Shown here piece after piece: positions 63,301 through 64,000 of a DNA stretch of 64,000 bases (positions are counted from its first letter, which is position 1; every line of letters starts with the position of its first letter). Source of the DNA: Arcicella rigui (GTDB lineage: Bacteria; Bacteroidota; Bacteroidia; Cytophagales; Spirosomataceae); contig NZ_JAYFUM010000005.1 of the NCBI RefSeq assembly GCF_034929435.1, positions 1-64,000 on the forward strand, written 5' to 3'. The notes beneath the pieces are model-generated. The model saw only the letters and a list, made by a program, of their open reading frames with translations. It made no database searches and was not told where the DNA came from. Made by a program: the position numbers and the translations under genes.

Positions 63301-63494
63301 AAAGTATTATTAAATTCGACACCAAAATGAAAAAACAATATTTCATGAGTTATGGTGATAATGAACCATTAGATTATAGTTTTGAAGAAATCACAGAATG
63401 GAAAAAAGTATTTAATCATATCTACTTACCAGATTTATCTAATGCGATGAAAGAAAAGTATGGGATTGTAAGTAAAAATGATAGAGCGAATTAG
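60318..63494 (+). CDS. Exported WD40-repeat protein, probable sensor of the operon
   Basis: 1058 residues. Sec signal peptide 1-19 (LLLILCVLLSFFSTGQ), then a helical TPR-like region (about 20-140) and about 21 WD40-type units of roughly 42 residues. Each runs from an ISxDSKWLIT-like strand to a terminal WDL-like triplet (ILWDL, VWNL, KVWDL, KIWDL). Twenty-one units would make three seven-bladed propellers, which is inference. The ATG lies in the ATGA that stops the NTPase gene. Export places it on the same side as the NTPase tail, which suggests it senses a ligand outside the cytoplasm and signals inward. No enzymatic domain was seen. Confidence 0.88.
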   Translation: MKPLLLILCVLLSFFSTGQNLISFEHYLAEGNKLAKNKKTTDAIKRYNIARILAGTDKAKHGEVDTKIKEVFKAIEKQKEDALMNGEKAKLLYWISESDKIGPGQGMKLLEYAYADSSDVDVQKMVREQTEKVFNKSNTHHFRVLNYFDNVENVETSSDSRWLFVLFKNKRLQIFDLISQRPVEILTEEKGIVGVILSSDSRWLITKYSDKTAILWDLDTYDSKNVIPVTSKRFNKLRDIRISVDSRWLSAENEDKTLTVWNLKENKLETSFAKEKDIIWTTISDDSKWLITFNINSIIKVWNLESKTSTTFYSKNIGIRSATVSSDGKLFIANFWDGYSMIEDLKKGEKTKKILAENLKIEEATISKDSKWLITKYQDDSSKVWDLSNRQGKSFLSNEKYINKVTISPDSKWLITIDEKMSAKCWDLEKGESIKFLPKEEEILGVIISDNSKFAVIKHVNGITQIWDFVNKKFFDFIQYEKNVEDVTISEDDEYLVAWYKDKTVQLWDLKTKKPRNFLTDERNVTQAFFSSDAKKLLVIHQNKSVTLCNLETELVRPLITATKGIENSVLDETNNWIITAFENGTSKIWNISTGAVLGFLSSEKVVSSIDIPRNNKWLITHYFDYSSKIWNWETGKKPDFLANEPETFSVNISKSNKWLITKYLNGKVKIWDLENGKIPTFLEKEPEMNYANISSNEKCLITSYLNGKAKIWDLKSMSLIKEMNTQDKISTEKFSEDNQWLAINYDNKKTEIISLNETSKENFLEKESDIVDVYFSNKSKWLIVKHSNSPTKIWDIEKGTEVDSVKNHKLGSKDISPNKKWLLVSFENGTAMLLDLADKKEPQNLKFNLLNESVSFADNDRFLINTLNGYNHINYVKDLETDKSVDFLTKEKNIKTLHLSKNKNWLWVTYADNSIKLWEYPSGKEVIPSISKTLVDVQKIAISPNSELISLVSQHQIKTYNLKTGDFKNALFLNKRPTKLEYLDEQFLLVTVGKSIIKFDTKMKKQYFMSYGDNEPLDYSFEEITEWKKVFNHIYLPDLSNAMKEKYGIVSKNDRAN

Positions 63495-63593
63495 CTTTGA
63501 AAATGATAGAACCAATAGTATTTGTAAAAAAAGTGATGTATTTTAGAAAGTAATAATATTCATTCAACATTTATAACGCTTACTTACTTCATC

Positions 63594-64000
63594 ATGCACA
63601 AACACTATTTACCTTTTATCGCTTTGCTTTTTTCTGTGCAAATGCTTTTTGCTCAGGATATTCCTAAAATTTTGCCACTGAAAGACAGAGCGGTTTTGCA
63701 AGACCAATTATTGGAAGAACGTTTCAAAACTCTTTTACCTTCGCTGATGCGGAAGCAGGGAATTGATATGTGGCTAATTATTGCTCGTGAGTACAACGAA
63801 GACCCAATTATCAAAACAATGTTGCCTTCTACTTGGCTGAACGCTCGCCGAAGAACGATTTTATTGATTTATGATAAAGGCGAAAAAGAAGGATTAGAAT
63901 GTCTGGCGGTGGCTCGCTATAATGTGGGAACAATTTTTAAATCTGCTTGGAAACCCGAAGAAGAACCTAACCAATGGAAACGCCTTTCGGCTTTGATTGA
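63594..64000 (+). CDS. M24-family peptidase (aminopeptidase P-like), 5' part
   Basis: Open from an ATG at 63594 to the window edge, 135 codons. A Sec signal peptide (MHKHYLPFIALLFSVQMLFAQ) precedes a creatinase-type N-terminal domain: DQLLEERFKTLLPSLMRKQ, GIDMWLIIAREYNEDP and ARRRTILLIYDKG. In M24 peptidases this domain comes before the metal-binding pita-bread catalytic domain, which is beyond the window. The call therefore rests on the N-domain. It is 99 bp downstream of the WD40 gene on the same strand but shows no sign of belonging to that operon. Confidence 0.65.
   Translation, partial: MHKHYLPFIALLFSVQMLFAQDIPKILPLKDRAVLQDQLLEERFKTLLPSLMRKQGIDMWLIIAREYNEDPIIKTMLPSTWLNARRRTILLIYDKGEKEGLECLAVARYNVGTIFKSAWKPEEEPNQWKRLSALI

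Overview
The window looks like chromosomal DNA of a Bacteroidota bacterium, most likely of the order Cytophagales. The evidence is a SusC/SusD pair, a C-terminal type IX secretion sorting domain, a lipoprotein-type TamA homologue beside tamB, AT-rich spacers with TAnnTTTG-like promoter elements, and many Sec signal peptides ending in a Q. Genus level is inference only. No rRNA, tRNA, CRISPR array or insertion sequence was recognised.

Layout. 0-3.4 kb: a 42-bp tandem palindrome array, an NtrC-type sigma54 regulator overlapping a secreted TPR protein, and a repeat-rich spacer. 3.4-7 kb: M16 peptidase, short-chain dehydrogenase and a secreted M20 amidohydrolase. 7.3-12.1 kb: SusC/SusD nutrient uptake operon. 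12-20 kb: DUF4349 lipoprotein, ketoacyl synthase III, DEAD-box helicase, L,D-transpeptidase, a glycosyltransferase/LpxH-like phosphoesterase pair and a PhoB-type regulator. 20-26.6 kb: ATP-grasp ligase, Tat-like phosphoesterase, a probable immunity-like protein next to a broken phage-type lysozyme, tcdA and small secreted proteins. 26.7-36 kb: tamB, a tamA/tamL-like gene and a C-terminal processing protease, all envelope biogenesis. 38-44.6 kb: nuoN, nuoM and nuoL, with a LytS-type histidine kinase inserted on the opposite strand. 44.8-57 kb: thioesterase, sodium symporter, DUF2911 protein, a MazF-type toxin-antitoxin pair, a second ATP-grasp protein, a PAS sensor, a GT39 glycosyltransferase, a FUSC transporter and a T9SS cargo protein. 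57.2-63.5 kb: the most unusual locus, a three-gene operon encoding a SIR2-like/TIR protein, a membrane-anchored STAND-type NTPase and an exported protein with about 21 WD40 repeats. The window ends inside an M24-type peptidase gene.

The 57.2-63.5 kb operon is the best candidate for an undescribed system. A cytosolic NAD-cleaving effector (TIR glutamate present), a P-loop switch with a transmembrane segment, and a beta-propeller sensor apparently on the far side of the membrane are tightly coupled. This is the architecture expected of an envelope-sensing anti-phage or stress-suicide device, but that function is inference.

The second theme is spacer structure. Several unrelated families of degenerate short-word repeats (for example ATTTCGG, GCTTTAGGC, GAGCTGTGAGC, GACTTTAGG and GTGATTGGT) mostly form long imperfect inverted repeats directly after stop codons. 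Two of them reach into reading frames. Convergent genes are separated either by these elements or by conventional strong hairpin terminators.
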